Below are positions 16,174 through 24,800 of a stretch of 64,000 bases of DNA, piece by piece. The notes under the pieces are model-generated. The model ran no database searches. It was not told the DNA's origin and saw only the letters and a list, made by a program, of their open reading frames with translations. Position 1 is the stretch's first letter. Each line of letters starts with the position of its first letter. A program made the translations under genes and the position numbers. This stretch comes from Dyella flagellata (GTDB taxonomy: Bacteria > Pseudomonadota > Gammaproteobacteria > Xanthomonadales > Rhodanobacteraceae), in the NCBI RefSeq assembly GCF_030160275.1, contig NZ_BSOA01000043.1, positions 1 through 64,000 on the forward strand, in the 5' to 3' direction.

Positions 16174-17436
16174 ATGAATTCCATATTTCGAAAGGAGGTC
16201 ATCGAAGCAAAGCGGGGCCAGTGGCTCGGCACCATTCGGGTGGCTTCACCGTTATCCCATCAGGTGCTGACCTTATGTGCCTTGGCTGTCGGCGTTGCCC
16301 TCGTAGTCTTTTTGGTAACGGGCCAGTACACGCGACGCGAGCGAACATCAGGCACCCTCGTGCCGACAGCGGGGCTGATCGAAATCACCGCGACGTTGCC
16401 CGGCACTATCACTCGAGCCCTTGTCACCCAAGGAGCGACCGTGCATGCGGGCGAGCCGATCGCGTTGATTTCTTCGGACCGATCGAGCGTTACGCTGGGT
16501 GCAACTGCAGCCGCAGTCAGCCAGCAGCTCAAGCTGCAGCGCCTTCGTCTTGAGGAAGACCTGGCAGCTCAGGACAAATTGCAGGCTGAGCAGAGCACTG
16601 CCATCCATGACCGCCTGGGCATGTTGCGTGGGCAACTTGATCAACTCGATGGGCAAGTCGCCATCCTGAATAGGCAGGCCGCGAGTGCCCGTGAGATGTT
16701 GGAGAAGATGCAGTCTTTGCGGGAAAAGGGTTATATCTCTGCTCTTCAAACCCAACAGCAAGAATCCTCTGCACTGGATTGGGAGGCCCAAGTCAAGGCT
16801 TTGCGTCGGCAGCGGCTGGACACTCAGCAGCAAATCGCCGCGGCCGAAGATCAGTTGCGCCAACTTCCGCTGACCGTGGACACGCAGAAGCACGACTTGG
16901 AGCGCAAGCGTGCGGAAGTCGATCAATCCATTGCCGAAAACGAACTGCAGCGTGAGGCGGTATTGCGCGCGCCGACCGATGGAACGGTGTCCTCATTGCT
17001 TGTCAGGGCGGGTCAGGCCGTTGCCAGTGGGCAGGTAGTACTTGCCGTCGTGCCGAAAGGCTCGCTGCTGGAGGCGCAGTTGCTGGTGCCAAGTCGATCG
17101 ATTGGTTTTGTGCGACCGGGCGACGCTGTCGTACTTCGCTATCAAGCCTATCCTTATCAGAAATTTGGGCTGCATATCGGACACGTCAAAGCGATTTCCC
17201 ATAGCGCCATGACGCCTCAGCAGATTACCAGTCTGTCGGGGCAGCAGGCGGCCGAAGCGATGTATAGCGTCGAAGTGGATCTGGATCGACAAACCCTTCT
17301 GGCTTATGGCCAAGAGGAAGCACTCATGCCAGGTATGGCGCTTGATGCGGACATCTTGCTGGATCGTCGCAGACTGGTCGAATGGATCTTCGAACCCTTG
17401 TATGGCATGGGCAGGCAATGGGGGCTCAAGGGATGA
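16174..17436 (+). CDS. HlyD-family periplasmic adaptor of peptide exporter
   Basis: 420 residues. A short cytoplasmic N-terminus, one membrane span (about 32-49, LCALAVGVALVVFLVTG), a lipoyl-like half (TITRALVTQGATVHAGEPIA), a long coiled coil (about 105-265), and the second lipoyl half plus beta-barrel. This is the membrane-fusion protein of type I/peptide exporters (MchE/CvaA type) that joins the inner-membrane ABC protein to TolC. Start ATG is followed 12 nt later by an internal AAAGGAGG. The stop overlaps the next start (ATGA), so the two are co-translated. No TolC gene is nearby. Confidence 0.92.
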   Translation: MNSIFRKEVIEAKRGQWLGTIRVASPLSHQVLTLCALAVGVALVVFLVTGQYTRRERTSGTLVPTAGLIEITATLPGTITRALVTQGATVHAGEPIALISSDRSSVTLGATAAAVSQQLKLQRLRLEEDLAAQDKLQAEQSTAIHDRLGMLRGQLDQLDGQVAILNRQAASAREMLEKMQSLREKGYISALQTQQQESSALDWEAQVKALRRQRLDTQQQIAAAEDQLRQLPLTVDTQKHDLERKRAEVDQSIAENELQREAVLRAPTDGTVSSLLVRAGQAVASGQVVLAVVPKGSLLEAQLLVPSRSIGFVRPGDAVVLRYQAYPYQKFGLHIGHVKAISHSAMTPQQITSLSGQQAAEAMYSVEVDLDRQTLLAYGQEEALMPGMALDADILLDRRRLVEWIFEPLYGMGRQWGLKG

Positions 17437-19652
17437 AGGAGGGGATCGCGGGCGCCGGGCCTCACCCGATTTCCAGGCTGCGCTTCGGCTGGGGGCGGCA
17501 CATGCCGATCATCTTGCAGACTGAAGCGACCGAATGTGGTTTGGCATCGCTTGCTATGGTCGCAAGCTACTACGGTTATGAGACGGATCTCGCTCATCTA
17601 CGGTCACGCTTCTCCATCTCGCTTAAAGGAGCGAAGCTTGCACGCCTGATCGAGATCGCAAGTTCGCTGGGGCTGCAGGCAAGACCGGTGAGGCTGGAGC
17701 TTGAAGAGCTTGATCGGCTGCAGGTGCCCTGCATCCTGCATTGGAATCTCAATCACTTCGTCGTACTGAAGCGAGTCACGGCGAAGAAGGTGGTACTGGT
17801 CGATCCGGTGATAGGGGAGCGCACGCTATCGATAGGCGAAGTATCAGAGCATTTTACCGGCGTAGCCTTGGAGTTGACGCCAAGTGCGACCTTCAAGCGC
17901 GTCAGTGCCGCACCACCATTCTCGTTCAAGGACCTTACAGGACGCATCGTTGGCCTCAAGGGTGCGCTATCTCAGATTTTCGGTTTAGCACTGGTCCTGG
18001 AGCTGTTTGCCCTTCTGTCGCCGCAGTTTACGCAGTTCATTCTTGACCAGGTGCTGGCCGACGGCGACCACGATCTTCTGACGCTTCTCGGGGTCGGATT
18101 TGGGTTATTGATCCTGGTGCAAGTAGCTGTCACGGCGCTGCGATCCTGGTCAGTGACCTGTTTAGGGACCAAGCTCAATCTGGCTTGGACCACCAATGTC
18201 TTCGGTCATCTGATGAAGCTTCCCGAGGACTATTTTCAGAAGCGCCATTTGGGCGATGTCGTCTCGCGATTTGGATCGGTCGGTGCGATTCAGCAGACAC
18301 TGACGACGCGCTTTGTCGAAGTAATCCTGGATGGCCTGATGGCTATCGCCACTCTGGCAATGATCCTGATCTACAGCCCGCCCTTGGCCGTGCTTACGCT
18401 GGGAGCGTTTGCGCTCTATGGCGTACTGCGCTTTTGGTCCTATCGAACCTTTCGCGAGGCGAACATGGGGTCCATTGTTGCTGCGGCCAAACAACAGTCC
18501 CAGCTACTCGAATCCATTCGCGGCGTTCAGACCATCCGATTGTATAACCGTGGCGTTGACCAAACGGCGCGTTATGCCAATAAGACAACGGAAACCCTCA
18601 ACCGAAGTGTGGCGATTCAACGTCTGAATCTTCTCTTCAGTAGCTTGAATGCCTTGCTCTTTGGCATGCAGCGTATCGCCATCCTGTGGTGGGGGGCTTA
18701 TATGGCGCTGCAGGGCAGGTTGAGCGCAGGCATGCTTATGGCATTTGTGGCCTACAGTGATCAATTCACGTCGCGTGCTGCCGGACTGATCGATTACGGC
18801 GTCGAATTGCGCATGCTGCGTCTGCAGGGTGAGCGATTGGCCGATATCGTGTTAACGGCGCCGGAGAAGCATGTCGACTCCAGTTACCGCGGTCCTGCAC
18901 CAGAACCTTCGATCGAGCTGAGGAGGGTGAGCTTTCGGTACGCCGAAGGCGAGGCCTGGGTGGTCAAGGACTATGACCTTGTTATCGCCGCCGGCGAATC
19001 CATCGCGATCACCGGCCCGTCCGGTTGCGGCAAGACCACCTTGGCGAAGCTCGTTCTCGGTTTGCTGGAGCCGGAAGAGGGGGCGATCTTCATCGGCGGC
19101 GTAGACATGAAACGCCTCGGAAAGAAGGCATTTCGTGAGATGGCCGGCGCGGTCATGCAGGAAGGTCAACTATTTGCCGGCTCCATTGCCGACAACATCA
19201 GCTTCTTCGATACCGAAGCGTCCCAGGATCGCATCGAAAGGGCGGCCCGTCTGGCCGCCATCCATACCGACGTCGTGGGAATGCCGATGGGGTATGACAG
19301 TTTGGTGGGCGATATGGGGTCTTCGCTCTCAGGTGGCCAGAAGCAGCGTTTGCTATTGGCGCGTGCGCTGTATCGCGAACCGAAGATCTTGGTGCTCGAT
19401 GAAGCTACGAGTCATCTCGACGTGGGCTTGGAGCATCTTGTCAATGACGCAGTCAAGCAAATGGCCATGACGCGCATCGTGATCGCGCATCGACCGGAAA
19501 CGATCGCGAGCGCGGATCGCGTTATCGACTTTACTGCGAATGGCACACGCGAACGCTCGCGTGTAGCCATGGCATGGGATGGTGCGACTTCGTCTCGGGA
19601 CGGTGTCAGAACCCTTGGTCATGGAAAGGCCGAAACCGGGACGGCCTGCTAA
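17433..19652 (+). CDS. C39 peptidase-containing ABC exporter (CvaB/MchF-like)
   Basis: 739 residues from the ATG at 17433, which overlaps the HlyD stop; the longer open frame is not needed. The N-terminal C39 peptidase has all catalytic residues: C35 (TECGLAS), H108 (NLNHFVVL) and D124 (VDP). Six membrane spans follow (about 165-440), then the ATPase with Walker A GPSGCGKTT (K534), signature LSGGQKQR and Walker B ILVLDEAT. Such proteins cleave double-glycine leaders and export the mature peptide. Likely substrates are the two precursors immediately downstream (19681 and 20105). Confidence 0.94.
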   Translation: MKEGIAGAGPHPISRLRFGWGRHMPIILQTEATECGLASLAMVASYYGYETDLAHLRSRFSISLKGAKLARLIEIASSLGLQARPVRLELEELDRLQVPCILHWNLNHFVVLKRVTAKKVVLVDPVIGERTLSIGEVSEHFTGVALELTPSATFKRVSAAPPFSFKDLTGRIVGLKGALSQIFGLALVLELFALLSPQFTQFILDQVLADGDHDLLTLLGVGFGLLILVQVAVTALRSWSVTCLGTKLNLAWTTNVFGHLMKLPEDYFQKRHLGDVVSRFGSVGAIQQTLTTRFVEVILDGLMAIATLAMILIYSPPLAVLTLGAFALYGVLRFWSYRTFREANMGSIVAAAKQQSQLLESIRGVQTIRLYNRGVDQTARYANKTTETLNRSVAIQRLNLLFSSLNALLFGMQRIAILWWGAYMALQGRLSAGMLMAFVAYSDQFTSRAAGLIDYGVELRMLRLQGERLADIVLTAPEKHVDSSYRGPAPEPSIELRRVSFRYAEGEAWVVKDYDLVIAAGESIAITGPSGCGKTTLAKLVLGLLEPEEGAIFIGGVDMKRLGKKAFREMAGAVMQEGQLFAGSIADNISFFDTEASQDRIERAARLAAIHTDVVGMPMGYDSLVGDMGSSLSGGQKQRLLLARALYREPKILVLDEATSHLDVGLEHLVNDAVKQMAMTRIVIAHRPETIASADRVIDFTANGTRERSRVAMAWDGATSSRDGVRTLGHGKAETGTAC

Positions 19653-19680
19653 TCCCGGGTGCGTATGCAGAGGAATTTGA

Positions 19681-19905
19681 ATGCGTAACTTGACATTGAA
19701 TGAAACCGACTTGGTGAGTGGCGCCGACCTGACAGCTTCGCCTTTGGCTCCCAGCCCTGAGCTTCCCAAAGGACCAGTCGGCGTTTTGCCGCCCTATCAC
19801 GTAGAGCCGCCCTATACCCCCGTGCCGCCCTCCGGCCCGGTAGGTGCAACCCCGCCGCCAAAAGACACGCAGCCAATCATCGGGCCGACGCCGGTCGGGT
19901 CCTGA
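19681..19905 (+). CDS. Proline-rich precursor peptide with GA-type leader
   Basis: 74 residues. Leader MRNLTLNETDLVSGA matches the short leaders processed by C39 peptidases (hydrophobic residues at Leu4, Leu6, Leu11 and Val12; cut after Gly14-Ala15). The core of 59 residues is very rich in Pro, with Gly and Val (for example PPYTPVPPSGPVG) and no Cys. It sits 28 bp after the exporter with AGAGGA upstream of the start, so it is probably in the same operon. Mode of action is unknown; proline-rich cores are reminiscent of intracellular-acting antimicrobial peptides, but this is speculation. A second open frame continues directly past the stop (19901-20008). Confidence 0.72.
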   Translation: MRNLTLNETDLVSGADLTASPLAPSPELPKGPVGVLPPYHVEPPYTPVPPSGPVGATPPPKDTQPIIGPTPVGS

Positions 19906-20008
19906 TTTTTATCGCACCACGCAGCAGCGCGGTGTGTTCAAGCAACCGAAACCGGGATGGTTTCCTCAAGTGGATGCCAACATTCAGGCGCAGTTGCTCT
20001 ACCAATAG
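19901..20008 (+). other. Open frame continuing peptide 1 in another frame
   Basis: Skipping one base at the end of the proline-rich peptide gene (GGG-T-CCT) gives a coding-like tail: PDFYRTTQQRGVFKQPKPGW, then a further 15 residues ending QAQLLYQ, then TAG and TGA. It has no start codon or ribosome site of its own. It may be the original C-terminus of a longer precursor lost by frameshift, a recoded extension, or a sequencing error. Confidence 0.35.
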
Positions 20009-20104
20009 TGAGTCGAACTCTCCCGAATGTCCTGCAAGGCTTGTGGAAAGACGACCGATGCCGGAACGGTCCCCTTTTTTCCGGAATTTCAAAGGAAAGC
20101 GAAA

Positions 20105-20446
20105 ATGCGTAATTTGAACGGTCAGGAATTACTTTTGGTGGCTGGAGGTGAAGACGATCTTGGCGTGGATGATATCAAGATGGACGCTCCGACCATGAGA
20201 GGTATTTCGATTGAAAGCGGCGGTGGAACCGCTGAACAAGGTCAAGCCTGTGCCAATGACATCAATGGTTCGGCTGGCATTGGTTTCGCGGGCGGTGGTG
20301 CAATTGGCGGTGTCGTAGCAGCCGGTGCGGTCGCCGTAGGTGCCACGCCAATCGGAGCGGCAGTCATCGTTGGGGTCGTGGCGCTTACTGGTGGATTGGC
20401 TGCCGGGGGCGCAACGGCGAAGACTTCCCCGAATTGCAATCCGTAA
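20105..20446 (+). CDS. Microcin-like class II bacteriocin precursor
   Basis: 113 residues. Leader MRNLNGQELLLVAGG is a classic double-glycine leader and shares MRNL with the first peptide. The 98-residue core has an acidic N-terminal part (EDDLGVDDIKMD), one Cys (QACAND), a long Gly/Ala/Val glycine-zipper segment that should insert in membranes (GAIGGVVAAGAVAVGATPIG), and a second Cys near the end (SPNCNP), allowing one disulfide. This resembles class II microcins such as colicin V. AAAGGAAA precedes the ATG; upstream in-frame codons are ignored. A dedicated immunity gene is not obvious. Confidence 0.82.
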   Translation: MRNLNGQELLLVAGGEDDLGVDDIKMDAPTMRGISIESGGGTAEQGQACANDINGSAGIGFAGGGAIGGVVAAGAVAVGATPIGAAVIVGVVALTGGLAAGGATAKTSPNCNP

Positions 20447-20462
20447 TTGATTTTGTTTTTCG

Positions 20463-20488
20463 CCGCCCCACCGATTTCGGCGGGGCGG
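20463..20488. other. GC-rich hairpin after microcin-like gene
   Basis: Arms CCGCCCC and GGGGCGG with an inner CCG/CGG pair. No T-run follows on either strand, so it is not a standard terminator, but it could attenuate read-through into the next gene. Confidence 0.4.
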
Positions 20489-20606
20489 TTCACAAGTACG
20501 GCTCAACGACCTTGTGGCAGCACCTGTGTGTTTAGGGAGATATATAAGGTGGCATCGATTGACTGATCTTCTTGGATCGGTCTGAATTACATCAAAGGAG
20601 GAAAAT

Positions 20607-21074
20607 ATGAAGTATCTCGTGATCTTTCTGTTTCTTCTTCTACCCATGCATACCGCTTTTGCAGCCTGTGCGACCAACCATGCAGTAGCTCATTGCGGCT
20701 CCAGTTGTGGAGGAAGGTCTCCGACGCCCAATCCCACCGGAAGCCTGGGGGATGACACCTATATACCGGTAACAGCACCGTATGGTGCGGCAAACGCAGT
20801 GATTGCGACCTTCCAAGTTTGCCCCGGCGGATCGATTGAGTTGATTCAGGACCTTGGCGGTCCGCCGCAGTACACGGTGTATTACTGGGAGTTTCACGTA
20901 GACGCCAATGGACAAGCTGCAATGGATACGCTCCTCGTGGACTATGTACAGATCTTGGCTAGAACTGGCCCTGGCCAGGACTGCCCACCCTACGCGACTG
21001 GATGCATAGGCGCCTATGCCTATTACGACGATGTGTCCTATGCAGGGAGCGGGTGGTGGTCAAAATCACCCTAG
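20607..21074 (+). CDS. Cysteine-rich secreted protein, unknown
   Basis: 155 residues, not recognised. A clear Sec signal peptide (MKYLVIFLFLLLPMHTAFAA) is cut around residue 19-20. The mature part has six Cys (ACATNH, AHCGSSC, VCPGG, DCPP, TGCIG), enough for three disulfides. A strong AAAGGAGG ribosome site precedes the start. Position directly after two exported peptides makes it a candidate for periplasmic immunity, a maturation helper or another effector; none of these is shown by the sequence. Confidence 0.65.
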   Translation: MKYLVIFLFLLLPMHTAFAACATNHAVAHCGSSCGGRSPTPNPTGSLGDDTYIPVTAPYGAANAVIATFQVCPGGSIELIQDLGGPPQYTVYYWEFHVDANGQAAMDTLLVDYVQILARTGPGQDCPPYATGCIGAYAYYDDVSYAGSGWWSKSP

Positions 21075-21210
21075 TAAGCGGACAGAGGGCAGACATTGGA
21101 CGTGCAATAGCCGGAATTTCCGGTGGTATGGGAGCAGTCGTCGCCGGGATTTGTAGGCGGCGCCAATGCTTGTGGAGGTCTTGGGGACGAGAGGTCGGCC
21201 CATAGGCAAA
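21053..21210 (+). pseudogene. Decayed third double-glycine peptide gene
   Basis: In one frame 21053-21160 reads ...KITLVSGQRADIGRAIAGIS followed by GGMGAVVAG, resembling a leader ending (LVSG) plus a Gly/Ala-rich core. After a one-base frame change the next frame reads GFVGGANACGGLGD, again core-like. The leader start is lost inside the preceding gene's 3' end. It looks like a frameshifted, truncated relative of the microcin-like peptide. Confidence 0.4.
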
Positions 21211-21803
21211 GGTCTGCGCAGCGATTTCCGTCCCACGAGCCACCGATTCGAATAGAGGCCGGCCAGTCACCTGGTCGGCTTCTGCTTGTCAGCTCCCGCT
21301 TTTTCTGACGCTACGTCAGGCAATAGCGAAACGCTCCGTGTATCGCAGCAAGGCACCCGAAAGCTTGCCTTGTTGCATGCTATGAGGCATGTGCAAAATT
21401 CCGTGTCGCAATCGCTCAAATTAAACTAGACACGGGTTCTGTTGATTTGAGATTAATAGTTGCAACAAACATGTCATGACTAATCCATTTAGCCATCAAG
21501 GCGAATGCATGTTTGTTATGGATTGCGCCAGAAGAAGTCATCACGGAGCTGGAGTCTGTGCCGTGATGGAAGAGTCTGGGGGAATGCTTTAAGAACACTC
21601 AGGTTCCGCTGCTCGGCGTGAATCGGCGGCAAGCGGTGCTTGTGGCGGGGACATCTTGATCATTTTTTCCGGACGCCGGTAAGCGTGCGGCGTGCTCGGC
21701 TGCATAAGCTGAGGTGCCCGCGCGACTGGTTCCATGGCCGGCTAGGGCTTTGCGCGTGTTGACAGGGGGCATGCGCGAAATAACAACAACTTCAAGGGTG
21801 GCA
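21211..21803. other. Intergenic region without supported gene
   Basis: Contains a GCCGGCCAG/CTGGTCGGC hairpin (about 21258-21280) and a small CTGACG/CGTCAG hairpin (21305-21319), either of which may end the peptide transcript. A weak promoter candidate is TTGACA (21759-21764) with TAACAA 16 bases on. Short open frames here lack ribosome sites and coding character. Confidence 0.4.
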
Positions 21804-21823
21804 CCGTCCTGTTAAAAGGACGG
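21804..21823 (+). promoter_or_regulatory. Hairpin just upstream of autotransporter ribosome site
   Basis: CCGTCCT and AGGACGG form a 7-bp stem with a 6-nt loop, ending 5 nt before the GGGAGAG ribosome site (21829-21835). It may modulate translation initiation at the TTG start. Confidence 0.35.
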
Positions 21824-21839
21824 GCAGTGGGAGAGAAAC

Positions 21840-24800
21840 TTGAAACACCGTATTTCGAGTGCGCCAAAATTGTTGGCGGCGATGATCGTTGCTGCGCTGT
21901 GTCTGCCCATGCCTGGGCACACACAAACCTTTACGCCAGCCGGACCGGCCGGTGAAACAGGCCCCTGGTGGGCCATGAATGGCGCTGATTTACCGGGAGC
22001 GGGGCAGCCGACCACGTCGGTGCCTTATTACGGCACTCAGTCCGGGGCGATTCAGGCGCTGGCGGTCGATCCTTTCAACACCAATCTGATGCTTGCCGGC
22101 TCGCCTAACGGCGGTATTTTCCGCAGCGGCGACGGCGGCAAGAGTTGGTCGCCGATGATCGACAAGATGGGCTCCTTGTCGATCGGTGGTTTCAATTTCG
22201 ATCTTACCGACCCGACTGGCATGACCGTGGTGGCCGGTATCGCCAATGTCAGTTCCGGTGCAACCGATGCGTACATCACCGAGTTCGGCGGCGTGACCAA
22301 TCAGGGTTTGCTGTATTCCAGCAATGGCGGCCAGAGCTGGTCGCATATCGGTCAGGGTGTCTTGCCCAATCTAAGCATGTTGAACGTGGCCGCGCGTGGC
22401 CAGGTGATCATGGCTGCCGGATTTGAGGAGGAGAAGGCCAACACCAGCGCCAGCGGCCTTTATCGCAGTACGGATGGTGGCAAGACCTTTGCACGTGTCG
22501 ATCAGGTCACCGGCTCCGGCCTGCCGCCTGGCCCGACTTCGGCCCTGGTTGCCGACCCCAAGGACCCCAATCGCTTTTATGTCGGTGTAACGGGGACCAG
22601 CAATACCGCGGTGTATACCAGCGATGACGCGGGCAAGACCTGGAGCTTGATTTTCAGCGCCGCCAATGCGAATGGCGCGATCAACGCGACGACGAAGACC
22701 ATGTTGCGCCTGGCAGCGGGTCCGAACGGCTCGGTGGCCGTGGGCATCGTGAATACGGATGCTGGCCAGCTCGCCAGCGCGTTTCTGTCGCAGAACAACG
22801 GTAAGAGCTGGAGCGACCTCTCCGTCGCGCTGGCTGCCAATACCATTTCCAACAACGGCGCCCCATCGCCACCAGGCTCCAATCCGCGTGACGGCGGCGA
22901 TGACCTTTCCAATCAGGACGCGCTGCGACAGCAGCTGGCGCAGATCGGCGAAATCAGCCCGGGGCTGACCGTCAATCCGGGCGGCCAGGCCTATATCCAT
23001 TCGGTACTGGCTATCGACCCGAACCATCCCAACGTGGTTTATCTGGCGGGCGATCGCGTGGGCAGTTATGGCCCTGCAGGCTGGTCGGCGGCGGCCATGC
23101 GTGTGGCGCTGAACGTGGACGGTTCGATCACTTACGCGCCCTTGACCGACGCGTTCACCGCCGACAATTCCAGTGTGCATCCGGACTGCCGCGCGATGAC
23201 GTTTGACGCCAACGGTGATCTGTTGATGGGCACCGATGGTGGCGTCTACTACCGCAGCAATCCAACCAGCGTCAACGGCGTGTGGCGTGGTTTGAACTAC
23301 GGCCGGCAAGCGCTGGAAATCTACAATCTTGGGCTGGACCCGAATACTGGTTTGATCGCGGCTGCAGCCCAGGACAACGGAGCTGCGATGCAGAGCAATA
23401 TCAACCGCGCTGTCTACACCACCCTGGTCACTGGTGACGGCACCGTGGCAACCGTGAATGGCCTAAGCACTCCGGGCTACAGCTATACCTATCTGTCCGG
23501 CCAGTATCTCGGCCAGTTGACCCGTTTCACCACCGATGCGAAAGGCAATTTCGTCCACACCGCACCCTGGACGGACAGCAACAACAAGCTTATAGCGAAC
23601 TTGCCGGTAAGCACCGACATCTATTTCGCGCCGGACCAGGGCAATGTGTTCAAGACGACACAGTTGTCGTGGATGCCGGCCAATACCCCGACCGTGCAGG
23701 TGGACAGTACTACGACCCTGTTCATCAATCCCTTCAAGCTCAACAATATCGACAAGAGCTTGATCGCCACACCGGTACAGCCCGGCGTCCTGGTCGCGCA
23801 AGACAACTTCAAGGTGGCGCCCACACCGTATACGGCGGGCGATACGCAGTGCGCGAATGGCTGCTTTCAGGTACTTCCGTCGCACTACGCTGGTGCCTCG
23901 GGCTGGACCAATGCGCTCGACTTTGGCACCCACGACAACACGTATGCGTTGTTGGCGGGCAGCTTCGGGAAATGGGTCTGGAACAGCAATCAGTGGTCCT
24001 GGGTGATGTTGTTTGCCAGCACCGGGACCAGCTTGAACACCATCAACTTGCAGCCGGTGTTTTCCTACCCGCAGGCGAAAGGCGCGCCGGAGGCGGTGTT
24101 GTTCGATCCGCGCAGCCAGAATCGTTTTTTTGCCGCGGCACCCGGCTATTACTACCTGTACAGCACTACCGATGGTGGCAAGACCGCGCAAGACCTCAGT
24201 GTCCATTTTCCGGTCAATTTCACGCGCCCCGCCGCGCTGGGTTTCATCAGCAGCAATGGCGTCAATGCATTGCTGGTCGGTGGCCTGAACAACTTTGACA
24301 ACGCGGGCAACCCGCTGGTGGTTGCCGATAGCGACGCCTCCGGCAACCTCAGCAACTGGCGGCGGTTCGGCAATGGCCTGCCGAATGCGCAGGTCAAGGC
24401 GATCGACTACGAGGCCAGGATCGATGCGATGGCCATCGGTACCTTCGGTCGCGGAGCCTGGATGCTGTATGACGTCACCAGCAACTTTGCCGATGCCACG
24501 GTGCTGCAATTTGGTTTGGCCAATAACGACTCCAATCCGGATGCTGCGCTGCTGTTTGGTAACCGCCCCTTGATCAAGTACGGTACTGGCACTTTGACCA
24601 TCAATGGCGCGGCCAGCTACACCGGCGGTAGTACGATCAACAGCGGCGTGATGCTCTTGAACGGCTCCGTACTCAATGACGTCAATGTCGCATCGGCAGG
24701 CGTTTTGACCGGCAACGGCTCGTTGAGCGGGCGCTTGAATGTGCAAGGTGGCCTGGTAGTGCCGGGTAGCATCAGTGGTACGACGCTGTCAGCGGGAAGC

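Noticed and set aside
20463-20488. Rho-independent terminator after the microcin-like gene
   Set aside because: Good stem but no T-run follows on either strand; recorded only as a hairpin.
23463-24746. 427-codon minus-strand open frame inside the autotransporter gene
   Set aside because: Antisense shadow of a well-supported coding region; composition is Arg/His/Val-rich, no ribosome site, no domain.
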